12,184 bases of DNA from CAIWHR01 sp035541655 (GTDB lineage: Bacteria > Pseudomonadota > Gammaproteobacteria > Burkholderiales > Casimicrobiaceae): NCBI GenBank assembly GCA_035541655.1, contig DATKMY010000064.1, forward strand, positions 1 through 12,184. The letters run 5' to 3'. Shown piece by piece: positions 6,632 to 12,184 of the stretch (positions are counted from its first letter, which is position 1; each line of letters starts with the position of its first letter). Made by a program: the position numbers and the translations under genes. The notes below the pieces were generated by a model. The model did not search any database. It was not told where the DNA came from and worked only from the letters and a program-made list of their open reading frames with translations.

Positions 6632-7933
6632 CTATTTCCTATACGGACGCAGCATGCGATCCGCCTCGCGCTGTGCATCCTTCAGGGCCACGTCAGGGGT
6701 CTTGGTCCCCGTCAGCGCCGCCTGGAGGCCGTCGTTGAGCGCCTTGGTGACGCGCTGGTTGTCGTGCGTCGACAGCTCCGCCTTCGCGTACGGAAGCTGG
6801 TCGCGTGCGACGGCGGCAGCGGGGAATCCGGCGACGTACTGTCTCATCGCCGGCGTCTCCCACGCGTCGGCGCGCACCGCAACGTAACCGGTGTCGATTC
6901 CCCACTGCGCGGCACGCTCGGGGGTCGTGATCCACTTGATGAACTTGAACGCTGCCTGCTGCTGCGCCGGCGTGCTCTTCTTGAACAGATAGAAGTTGCC
7001 GCCGCCGGTCGGGCTGCCGCGCTGCTTGCCCGCGGGAAGCATCGCGACGCCGAAATCGAACTTCGCGTTGGCGCGCACGTTGGTCAGGTTGCCGGTCGTC
7101 GTCCACATCATCGCCATCTTCCTCTCGAAGAAGTCCTTCGGCGTCGTTCCCCATTCGACGATACCTTCAGGATGAACCTTCTGCTTGCGCGCGAGATCGA
7201 CCCAGTACTGCAGCGCCTCGATGACTTCGGGCTTGTCGTAGTAGGTCTCGGTGCCAGCGGAGTTCATCAGGTTGGCGCCGTTCTGGATGGCGAGCGCCTG
7301 AAAGAGCCAGTACGGGAATCCCGATGAAGGAATCTGCACGCCCCATTGCGTGACCTTTCCGGAGGCGTCGCGCTTCGTGAGCTTCTGCGCGTAGTCGGCC
7401 ATTTCCTTCCAGTTCGCGGGCGGACGATTCGGGTCGAGTCCGGCCTCCTTGAACATCTCCTTGTTCCAGTAGAGCACGATCGTCGAGCGTTGGAACGGGA
7501 TGCCCCAGGTCTTGCCGCCGGTCTGGCTGTTCTCCATGAACGCGGGATAGAAGCTCTTGAGCCAGGCCTGATCTTCCGGCGTCTTGATGAGGTCGTCGAA
7601 CGGGACGATCGCCTCTTCGTCGATCAGCGTGAACATGTCGGTCGACAGGAGAATCGACGTGACGGGCGGCTCGCCGCCCTTGACCGCCGTGAGCGCCTTG
7701 GTGATCGTATCCTGGTAGGTGCCCGAGTAGATCGGCTTCACCTTGATGCCCGGATTTTCCTTTTCGAAGTCCGCCGCGTAGCCATCGATCAGCTTCGTGA
7801 TGGGACCGCCGACCGCTACGGGAAAGTAGAACGGCACTTCGACGGGCGCCTGTGCGTGCGCGACTGCTGCGATCGCCGCCGCCAGAATCGCGATGACGAC
7901 GGCAGTCGCCCGATGAACAAGTTCTCTCAGCAT
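6632..7933 (-). CDS. ugpB: Extracellular solute-binding protein, UgpB-like
   Basis: A 433-residue periplasmic binding protein that delivers substrate to the UgpA/UgpE permeases. Residues 1-27 are a Sec signal peptide: basic residues near the start, a hydrophobic core (9-25) and an AHA|QA cleavage site. The mature protein follows family 1 solute-binding architecture. It aligns by eye with E. coli UgpB around FEKENPGIKVKPIY (56-69), PFQRSTIVLYWNKE (146-159), FKEAGLDPN (161-169) and DTGY (347-350). The usual WHSMEG-like start of UgpB is replaced by FYFPVAVGGP (35-44). ATG 7933 is preceded by a near-perfect GGGAGGAGAG Shine-Dalgarno (7936-7945). It lies 100 bases after the ATPase gene. The solute is probably a glycerol-3-phosphate-like compound, but several ligand residues differ (see findings), so specificity is open. 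Confidence 0.9.
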   Translation of the reverse strand: MLRELVHRATAVVIAILAAAIAAVAHAQAPVEVPFYFPVAVGGPITKLIDGYAADFEKENPGIKVKPIYSGTYQDTITKALTAVKGGEPPVTSILLSTDMFTLIDEEAIVPFDDLIKTPEDQAWLKSFYPAFMENSQTGGKTWGIPFQRSTIVLYWNKEMFKEAGLDPNRPPANWKEMADYAQKLTKRDASGKVTQWGVQIPSSGFPYWLFQALAIQNGANLMNSAGTETYYDKPEVIEALQYWVDLARKQKVHPEGIVEWGTTPKDFFERKMAMMWTTTGNLTNVRANAKFDFGVAMLPAGKQRGSPTGGGNFYLFKKSTPAQQQAAFKFIKWITTPERAAQWGIDTGYVAVRADAWETPAMRQYVAGFPAAAVARDQLPYAKAELSTHDNQRVTKALNDGLQAALTGTKTPDVALKDAQREADRMLRPYRK

Positions 7934-8033
7934 GGCTCTCCTCCCAGGTGAAAAAACGCAGGGGCGAAGACGACTTTCCAGCCCGAACCGCCCGCCAGCC
8001 GCATCATGAAGATCGTCTCCCCATCCCGCTTCT
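7934..8033 (-). other. 100-bp spacer between the ATPase and binding-protein genes
   Basis: The longest gap inside the importer operon. It holds the strong Shine-Dalgarno block GGGAGGAGAG (7936-7945) for the binding protein, preceded by a short T-run on the minus strand (6 T, about 7952-7957) with no clear stem in front of it. No convincing promoter or terminator is visible. High output of the binding protein relative to the membrane subunits could come from this ribosome-binding site or from an unseen internal promoter. Confidence 0.4.
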
Positions 8034-9125
8034 TTACGCGAACATCGTCGCGGCTTCGTGACGAATCGGGGCTTCTCGCCGCGTCCCGTCGGGCGCGAAG
8101 ATGTGCTGCGCGCCTCCGGCCCAGGCGAGGCGGACCGCATCTCCGACCGCAAATCCGACGCTACCCGGAACGCGCGCGGCGAGCATCGCCGATCCGATGC
8201 GACACGTGACCAGCGAATCGGCGCCGAGATACTCGACCGCTGCGACGATCGCAGAGACTCCGCGGTCGACGGTGATCGCAACGTGCTCGGGCCGGACACC
8301 GAGCGTCATGCCCGCGCAGTCGGCACTTGCGACCGCGGGTCCGTTCGTGCCGGCGAGCACGGCGGCACCGTCGCCGTGCTCGAGCGGCAACAAATTCATC
8401 GGTGGCGTGCCGACGAAGCGCGCGACGAACGTGTTCGCCGGATTCTCGTAGAGGTCGACCGGCGCCGCATTCTGCTCGATCCTTCCGCGGTTGAGCAGCA
8501 CTACGCGGTCCGCCATCGACATCGCTTCGACCTGGTCGTGCGTCACGTAGACCATCGTGATGCCGAGCTGACGCTGCAGATTGCGAATCTCCGAGCGCAT
8601 TTCCTGCCGCAGCTGCGCATCGAGATTCGATAGCGGCTCGTCCATCAGGCACACAGGGGCCTCGGCGATGATCGCGCGGCCGAGCGCGACGCGCTGCTGC
8701 TGTCCTCCCGAGAGCTGCGATGGCTTGCGGTCCAGCAGGCCCTCGAGGCCGAGCAGCTCCGCGGTGCGGTGCAGCCGTTTCGCGATCTCGGGCGCCGGAA
8801 CCTTGCGCACCCTGAGCCCGAATACGATGTTCTCGGAGACGGGCAGGTGCGGAAACAGCGCGTAGCTCTGGAACACCATCGCGATGTTGCGCTCGGCGGG
8901 CGGCAGGCCGGTCACGTCGCGGCCGTCGATCAGAATGCGACCCGAATCGGGAGCTTCGAGACCGGCGATCAGCCTCAGCGTCGTCGACTTCCCGCAACCC
9001 GACGGACCGAGAAGCACGTTGAGCGTGCCGCGATCGAAGGCGAACGAGAGCCCGTCGACGGCGCGCACGGCTCCGTCGGCGGTCGTCCAATGCTTGGCTA
9101 TGCCCTCGGCGACGATGGCCGACAC
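8034..9125 (-). CDS. ugpC: ABC transporter ATP-binding protein, UgpC-like (MalK family)
   Basis: A 363-residue ATPase that drives the UgpA/UgpE importer from the cytoplasmic side. Walker A GPSGCGKST is at 40-48, the Q-loop Q86 in VFQSYALFPH, the signature LSGGQQQR at 138-145, Walker B VCLMDE at 158-163, the D-loop SNLD at 166-169 and the H-loop His196. From about residue 240 follows the regulatory/TOBE region (GVRPEH, 276-281) typical of MalK/UgpC. Start is GTG 9125 (MSAIVAEG), because the family N-terminus begins there and GGAGAG lies about nine bases upstream. No ATG is available near it. It is the first gene of the operon, whereas E. coli has ugpC after the permeases. A TGCTATCAT extended -10 lies upstream. 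Confidence 0.93.
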   Translation of the reverse strand: MSAIVAEGIAKHWTTADGAVRAVDGLSFAFDRGTLNVLLGPSGCGKSTTLRLIAGLEAPDSGRILIDGRDVTGLPPAERNIAMVFQSYALFPHLPVSENIVFGLRVRKVPAPEIAKRLHRTAELLGLEGLLDRKPSQLSGGQQQRVALGRAIIAEAPVCLMDEPLSNLDAQLRQEMRSEIRNLQRQLGITMVYVTHDQVEAMSMADRVVLLNRGRIEQNAAPVDLYENPANTFVARFVGTPPMNLLPLEHGDGAAVLAGTNGPAVASADCAGMTLGVRPEHVAITVDRGVSAIVAAVEYLGADSLVTCRIGSAMLAARVPGSVGFAVGDAVRLAWAGGAQHIFAPDGTRREAPIRHEAATMFA

Positions 9126-9207
9126 GTGCCCACTCTCCGTTTGACGCGCCGAATGATAGCACCGGCACCCGGGTGGTCCGGGTCGGGCGCAGAGCAGCGG
9201 GAGCGCG
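9126..9207 (-). other. Intergenic region between trpC and the importer operon
   Basis: An 82-bp gap holding a perfect 6-bp inverted repeat (ACCCGG at 9167-9172, CCGGGT at 9178-9183, 5-nt loop), 24 bases past the trpC stop, and a candidate promoter and ribosome-binding site for the ATPase gene. The hairpin has no T-run after it on either strand, so it would be at most a weak or Rho-assisted terminator. Confidence 0.4.
9153..9161 (-). promoter_or_regulatory. Candidate extended -10 promoter for the importer operon
   Basis: On the minus strand TGCTATCAT (9161 to 9153) reads as an extended -10: a TG, one base, then TATCAT with one mismatch to TATAAT. No good -35 lies 17 bases upstream, which extended -10 promoters can tolerate. 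Transcription would begin near 9146, giving a leader of about 20 bases before GTG 9125. No PhoB box, as used by E. coli ugp, was found here. Confidence 0.35.
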
Positions 9208-9996
9208 CTACGCGAACAGCGTCGCCAGTGCCTTGCCCGGCTCGTCGGCGCGCATGAACGCTTCGCCGACGAGGAACGCATGGACGCCATGCGCGCGCAA
9301 GAGCGCGACGTCCGCGGGCGCCAGAATCCCGCTTTCCGTGACGACGAGCGTTCCCTGCGGGATCCCCGGCAGCAGGTCGATCGTCGTCGCGAGCGACGTC
9401 TCGAAGGTTCGCAGGTTGCGATTGTTGATGCCGATGAGACGGGGCGCGAGCGCGAGTGCCCGTTCGAGCTCGTGCGCATCGTGCACTTCCACGAGCACTG
9501 CCATGCCCAATTCGCGCGCCGCGGCGTCGAGCGAGGCAAGCTGCGCGTCGTCGAGCGCCGCCACGATCAGCAGGATCGCGTCGGCACCGAGCGCGCGCGA
9601 TTCGCCGATCTGGTAGGGATCGACGACGAAGTCCTTGCGCAGCACCGGGAGCTCGCAGGCTGCTCGCGCCGCCGCGAGGTATTCGGGCGCGCCCTGGAAG
9701 TACTGCCGATCGGTGAGCACCGACAGGCACGCCGCGCCGCCCGCGGCGTAGCTCGCCGCGATCGCCGGCGGGTCGAAGTTCGGCCGCAGAACGCCGCGGC
9801 TCGGGCTCGCCTTCTTGATCTCGGCGATCACCGCGGGTCGACCCGCCTGCACGCGCGCCCGCAGCGCGCCTTCGAAGTCGCGCGGCGGCGGCATCGCGCG
9901 CGCCGCGGCTTTCGTCTCGCGCGGCGACCGCGCGACTTTGGCATCCGCGATCTCCCGAGCCTTGGTCGCGAGGATCCGGGCGAGGATGTCCGCCAT
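9208..9996 (-). CDS. trpC: Indole-3-glycerol-phosphate synthase
   Basis: A 262-residue TIM-barrel enzyme that closes and decarboxylates CdRP to indole-3-glycerol phosphate in tryptophan synthesis. The catalytic and phosphate-binding set is complete: E59 and K61 in IAEIKKASPSRG (57-68), K121 in LRKDFVVDPYQI (119-130), E170 in VLVEVHDAHE (167-176), N191 in IGINNRNL (188-195) and E221 in VTESGI (219-224). It is a stand-alone TrpC of normal length, not fused to TrpF. ATG 9996 is 11 bases after the trpD stop, so it is in the same operon. Its own ribosome-binding site is weak, suggesting coupling to trpD. Confidence 0.97.
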   Translation of the reverse strand: MADILARILATKAREIADAKVARSPRETKAAARAMPPPRDFEGALRARVQAGRPAVIAEIKKASPSRGVLRPNFDPPAIAASYAAGGAACLSVLTDRQYFQGAPEYLAAARAACELPVLRKDFVVDPYQIGESRALGADAILLIVAALDDAQLASLDAAARELGMAVLVEVHDAHELERALALAPRLIGINNRNLRTFETSLATTIDLLPGIPQGTLVVTESGILAPADVALLRAHGVHAFLVGEAFMRADEPGKALATLFA

Positions 9997-10007
9997 CGCG
10001 TGCCGGA

Positions 10008-11048
10008 TCAGCCGGTCGCCGCGCGCTGCTTCTGCGTGAACGCGACGAACTCGTCGAGTTTGCGCCTCGCCGCCCCGGATGCGATCGCAACGCGTGCGCG
10101 TTCGATGCCATCCGCGATCGACGTCGCGACATCGGCGGCGTAGAGCGCGGCGCCCGCGTTCAGCATCACGATCTCGCGCGGCGTGCCCTCGACGTTCTCG
10201 AGCGCTTCGAGCACCATCGTCCTCGACTCCGCCGCGTCGGTGACCTTGAGACCGCGGTTCGAGATCATCCGCAGCCCGAAATCCTCGGGATGGATCTCGT
10301 ACTCGCGCACTTCGCCGTCCTTGAGCTCTCCGACCATCGTCGCCGCGCCGAGCGACACTTCGTCCATTCCATCTTTTCCGTAGACGACCAGAACATGCTT
10401 GCTGCCGAGGCGCTGCAGCACGCGCACCTGGATGCCGACGAGATCGGGATGAAAGACACCGAGAAGCTGATTAGGGGCGCCGGCTGGGTTGGTGAGAGGC
10501 CCGAGGATGTTGAAGATCGTCCGGACGCCGAGCTCCTTGCGCACCGGCGCCGCGTGCTTCATCGCGCTGTGGTGCGAAGGCGCGAACATGAATCCGATTC
10601 CCGTCGCCTCGATTGACTGCGCGACCTGCTCGGGCGTCAGCATGATGTTGGCGCCGAGTGCTTCCAGCACGTCGGCGCTTCCCGACTTCGACGACACCGA
10701 CCGTCCGCCGTGCTTCGCGACGCGCGCGCCCGCCGCCGCGGCGACGAACGTCGACGCCGTCGAAATGTTGAACGTGTGCGACGAGTCGCCGCCCGTTCCG
10801 ACGATGTCGACGAGATTGTCGCGGTTCGGCACGTCGACCCGTGTCGCGAACTCGCGCATCACCTGCGCGGCGGCGGCAATCTCGCCGATCGTCTCCTTTT
10901 TGACGCGCAGTCCGACGGTGAGCGCGGCGATCATCACCGGCGTCACCTCGCCGCTCATGATCCTGCGCATGATCGAGAGCATCTCATCGGCGAAGATCTC
11001 GCGATGCTCGATCGTGCGCTGCAGCGCCTCCTGGGGCGTGATGGCCAT
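10008..11048 (-). CDS. trpD: Anthranilate phosphoribosyltransferase
   Basis: A 346-residue enzyme joining anthranilate to PRPP, the second step of tryptophan synthesis. Signatures are GTGGDSSHTFNIST (84-97, PRPP phosphate binding), KHGGRSVSSKSGSADVLE (112-129), the anthranilate-site region HHSAMKHAAPVRKELGVRT (159-177), NILGPLTNP (180-188) and the metal-binding DE pair in KDGMDEVS (225-232). I chose ATG 11048 (MAITPQEALQ) because Burkholderiales TrpD proteins begin in this way and AGGAA lies about eight bases upstream. A TTG at 11069 overlapping the trpG stop would add seven residues and is less likely. It is not fused to trpG. Confidence 0.97.
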   Translation of the reverse strand: MAITPQEALQRTIEHREIFADEMLSIMRRIMSGEVTPVMIAALTVGLRVKKETIGEIAAAAQVMREFATRVDVPNRDNLVDIVGTGGDSSHTFNISTASTFVAAAAGARVAKHGGRSVSSKSGSADVLEALGANIMLTPEQVAQSIEATGIGFMFAPSHHSAMKHAAPVRKELGVRTIFNILGPLTNPAGAPNQLLGVFHPDLVGIQVRVLQRLGSKHVLVVYGKDGMDEVSLGAATMVGELKDGEVREYEIHPEDFGLRMISNRGLKVTDAAESRTMVLEALENVEGTPREIVMLNAGAALYAADVATSIADGIERARVAIASGAARRKLDEFVAFTQKQRAATG

Positions 11049-11065
11049 TCCGGATTCCTGCCGAC

Positions 11066-11641
11066 TCAATGTTGCGACGCGCGATCCAGGAAGTTCTTGA
11101 GCAGCTCGTGGCCGTGCTCGGTGAGGATCGCTTCGGGGTGGAACTGCACGCCTTCGACGTCGAATTCCCGATGGCGGACGCCCATCACCTCGCCGTCGTC
11201 GGAGGTCGCCGTCACTTCGAGCGCAGCCGGCATCGTGGCCCTCTCGATCGCGAGCGAGTGGTAGCGGGTGACGGTCAGCGGCGTCGGAAGGCCCGCGAAA
11301 ACGCCGCGGCCGTCATGTGTGACCGGCGAGACCTTGCCGTGCATCACGTACTGTGCGCGACCGATGTGCCCGCCGAACGCCTGTCCGATCGCCTGATGAC
11401 CGAGGCACACGCCGAGGATGGGAATCTTGCCCGCAAAGCGCTGGATCAGCGGCACGCAGACGCCGGCCTCGTTCGGTGTGCACGGCCCCGGTGAGAGGAC
11501 GATCGCCTCGGGCTCCCACGCCGCGATCTGGTCGAGCGAGATCGCGTCGTTGCGATGGACGTGGACGTCCGCCCCCAGCTCGCCCAGATACTGGACGAGG
11601 TTGTAGGTGAAGCTGTCGTAGTTGTCGATCATCAGCAGCAT
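11066..11641 (-). CDS. trpG: Anthranilate synthase glutamine amidotransferase subunit (TrpG/PabA)
   Basis: A 191-residue class I glutamine amidotransferase that supplies ammonia to TrpE for anthranilate, and possibly to PabB for aminodeoxychorismate. The catalytic triad is present: C79 in LGVCLGHQ (76-83), H168 and E170 in VQFHPEAIL (165-173). The oxyanion-strand motif SPGPCTPNEAG (50-60) is also present. ATG 11641 (MLLMIDNYDSFTYNL) matches the family start; in-frame ATGs at 11653 and further upstream would add unconserved residues. It precedes trpD by 17 bases. No trpE lies upstream within the window, so TrpE must be encoded elsewhere. Sequence alone does not separate TrpG from a dual-use PabA, but linkage to trpD and trpC favours TrpG. 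Confidence 0.95.
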   Translation of the reverse strand: MLLMIDNYDSFTYNLVQYLGELGADVHVHRNDAISLDQIAAWEPEAIVLSPGPCTPNEAGVCVPLIQRFAGKIPILGVCLGHQAIGQAFGGHIGRAQYVMHGKVSPVTHDGRGVFAGLPTPLTVTRYHSLAIERATMPAALEVTATSDDGEVMGVRHREFDVEGVQFHPEAILTEHGHELLKNFLDRASQH

Positions 11642-11686
11642 CGCGGTTCCCATCGTACCAAAAAGGGCCCGCAATGCCAGTCGCAT

Positions 11687-11705
11687 AATTTGACAGTCTC
11701 AAATT
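11687..11705. repeat. Perfect AT-rich inverted repeat upstream of trpG, candidate operator
   Basis: AATTTGA and TCAAATT, each 7 bp, flank CAGTC. The repeat lies 46 bases upstream of the trpG ATG. It contains a T-N11-A box (T11690, A11702), as favoured by LysR-type regulators. On the minus strand it covers a possible -35 (TTGAGA), but the hexamer 17 bases further on (TGGCAT) is a poor -10. A regulator-binding site for the trp genes is inferred; the regulator is unknown. Confidence 0.45.
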
Positions 11706-12033
11706 CCTTTCGTCGCGTGACCTTCGCCCCAATTCGATGCGGTTCGTCCAGCGCAGGCGTGTCGAGATGCCTTCTCGCCATCGATCGTTTCGACATCGCG
11801 CAGGGGCGCGGATCGAATGCGTTGCATGACGGCGGAATGAACAGACCCGACGCCGCTCGCGATACTCATAGGAATTGATGCGAGAAACGTCATGACAACG
11901 GAATTCGGTCTTACGCGCTTGTTGCAATCGTCTTCCGAATGTTCGATGCGCCGAGCAAGCGCCGCGCGGAGCGTCCAGGCCCGTGGCCGGAAAATTCGGC
12001 TCGGTTGCGCTTGTCGACGCGCTTTACAATCGC

Positions 12034-12065
12034 CCCGAGCCGAAGGGTGTTCGCGCGCGCTCGGG
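12034..12065. repeat. Inverted repeat upstream of the sigma-54 promoter, possible activator site
   Basis: CCCGAGC (12034-12040) and GCTCGGG (12059-12065) form a perfect 7-bp inverted repeat with an 18-base gap. Its centre is about 80 bases before the predicted start of transcription, near the range where sigma-54 activators bind. It could equally be chance in GC-rich DNA. Confidence 0.3.
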
Positions 12066-12084
12066 TCGCGAATAACTCGTTGTC

Positions 12085-12105
12085 CCCGAACCATAAAACT
12101 TCGGG
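12085..12105. repeat. Inverted repeat abutting the -24 element
   Basis: CCCGAA (12085-12090) and TTCGGG (12100-12105) flank an AT-rich 9-base centre and end exactly where the -24 box begins. Its position suits a protein that blocks or bends promoter DNA. No regulator can be named. Confidence 0.35.
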
Positions 12106-12121
12106 TGGCACGCGGCTTGCC
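12106..12121 (+). promoter_or_regulatory. Sigma-54 (RpoN) -24/-12 promoter
   Basis: TGGCACGCGGCTTGCC matches the sigma-54 consensus TGGCAC-N5-TTGC(A/T) at every position except the last. The invariant GG (12107-12108) and GC (12119-12120) are correctly spaced. Transcription should begin near 12132, giving a leader of about 37 bases before ATG 12169. Such promoters need an ATP-using enhancer-binding activator and fire only under its signal. Confidence 0.78.
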
Positions 12122-12123
12122 TT

Positions 12124-12133
12124 GGTTCGAACC
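12124..12133. repeat. 10-bp palindrome at the predicted transcription start
   Basis: GGTTCGAACC is a perfect palindrome that spans the expected start site (about 12132) of the sigma-54 promoter. It could be an operator for a repressor, or chance. Confidence 0.3.
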
Positions 12134-12168
12134 TCGGCCGGATTTCTTCGCGCGCCGGAGGACTGTTC

Positions 12169-12184
12169 ATGCCGTCAACCCGTT
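12169..12184 (+). CDS. Start of an unidentified rightward gene, partial (five codons visible)
   Basis: ATG 12169 is preceded by GGAGGA (12157-12162) with a 6-base spacer, an excellent Shine-Dalgarno sequence, and lies about 37 bases downstream of the predicted sigma-54 start site. Only MPSTR and one further base are in the window, so no function can be read. In betaproteobacteria, promoters of this kind precede genes such as pilins, nitrogen-assimilation genes and PEP-CTERM surface proteins. Which of these, if any, applies here cannot be told. Confidence 0.6.

Larger units (their letters stand above)
11642..12168. other. Divergent intergenic region without a convincing gene
   Basis: These 527 bases separate the trp genes (leftward) from a rightward gene. 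The sequence is less G+C-rich than the genes around it. All open frames in it are short, arginine-rich and lack family likeness or good ribosome-binding sites. The left end holds an AT-rich inverted repeat near trpG, and the right end a sigma-54 promoter with flanking repeats. The middle (about 11706-12030) shows nothing I can name. A TTTACAAT (12023-12030) could be a -10 element, but has no matching -35. No Trp-rich leader peptide or attenuator was recognised. Confidence 0.6.

Noticed and set aside
5735..7327. Plus-strand open frame of 530 codons opposite the permease and binding-protein genes
   Set aside because: It spans two real minus-strand genes and their gap, with composition typical of a shadow frame and no recognisable domain.
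9167..9183. Intrinsic terminator after trpC
   Set aside because: The 6-bp stem is perfect, but no T-run follows on either strand, so it is listed only as a hairpin in the gap.
11690..11695. TTGACA on the plus strand as a -35 element
   Set aside because: No -10-like hexamer occurs 16-18 bases downstream. The sequence is better explained as part of the inverted repeat.
11672..11697. Possible Pho box on the minus strand (CTGTCAA ... CTGGCAT)
   Set aside because: The two heptamers are 16 bases apart instead of 11, the second is imperfect, and the downstream gene is trpG, which is not expected to respond to phosphate.
11313..11927. Minus-strand frame of 204 codons overlapping trpG and its upstream region
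   Set aside because: It reads trpG out of frame, and its upstream part is Arg-rich without a ribosome-binding site or likeness to any protein.
11889..12184. Plus-strand frame from ATG 11892 open to the window end
   Set aside because: No Shine-Dalgarno sequence, Arg/Cys-rich product, and it runs straight through the sigma-54 promoter and the better-supported start at 12169.

Overview
The window is G+C-rich DNA (about two thirds G+C by eye, not counted) with dense, short-spaced genes. The tryptophan enzymes resemble those of Burkholderiales. A betaproteobacterium, probably Burkholderiales or a relative, is the best guess. Almost everything is read from the minus strand, so the window is best read from right to left. 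No rRNA, tRNA, CRISPR array, insertion sequence or phage gene was seen.

Far right (about 11642-12184): a 527-bp stretch without a convincing gene separates the trp genes from a plus-strand gene whose first codons (ATG at 12169) are the last thing in the window. That gene has a textbook sigma-54 (-24/-12) promoter, flanking inverted repeats and a strong Shine-Dalgarno sequence. On the other side, a perfect AT-rich inverted repeat lies just upstream of trpG.

11641-9208: trpG, trpD and trpC, for early steps of tryptophan synthesis, closely spaced. trpE is not next to them.

9125-4054: a five-gene operon for a UgpBAEC-type ABC importer (order ATPase, binding protein, permease A, permease E). It ends in a cytoplasmic endonuclease/exonuclease/phosphatase-family hydrolase. 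The last three genes are joined by ATGA start/stop overlaps. The layout suggests uptake of a glycerol-phosphate-type compound followed by hydrolysis inside the cell, with the hydrolase in the place that UgpQ holds in Escherichia coli.

3992-1: a polysaccharide export cluster. It has a Wzm-like permease, a Wzt-like ATPase with a long C-terminal substrate-recognition domain, a divergent LpxL/HtrB-like acyltransferase lacking the usual acidic catalytic residue, and a class I methyltransferase that runs off the left edge. The set fits ABC-transporter-dependent export of an O-antigen or capsule-like glycan, perhaps with a methylated non-reducing end as the export signal.

No wholly new system is evident. 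The points most worth a second look are the sigma-54 promoter region, the degenerate acyltransferase with its C8 tract, and the hydrolase coupled to the importer.
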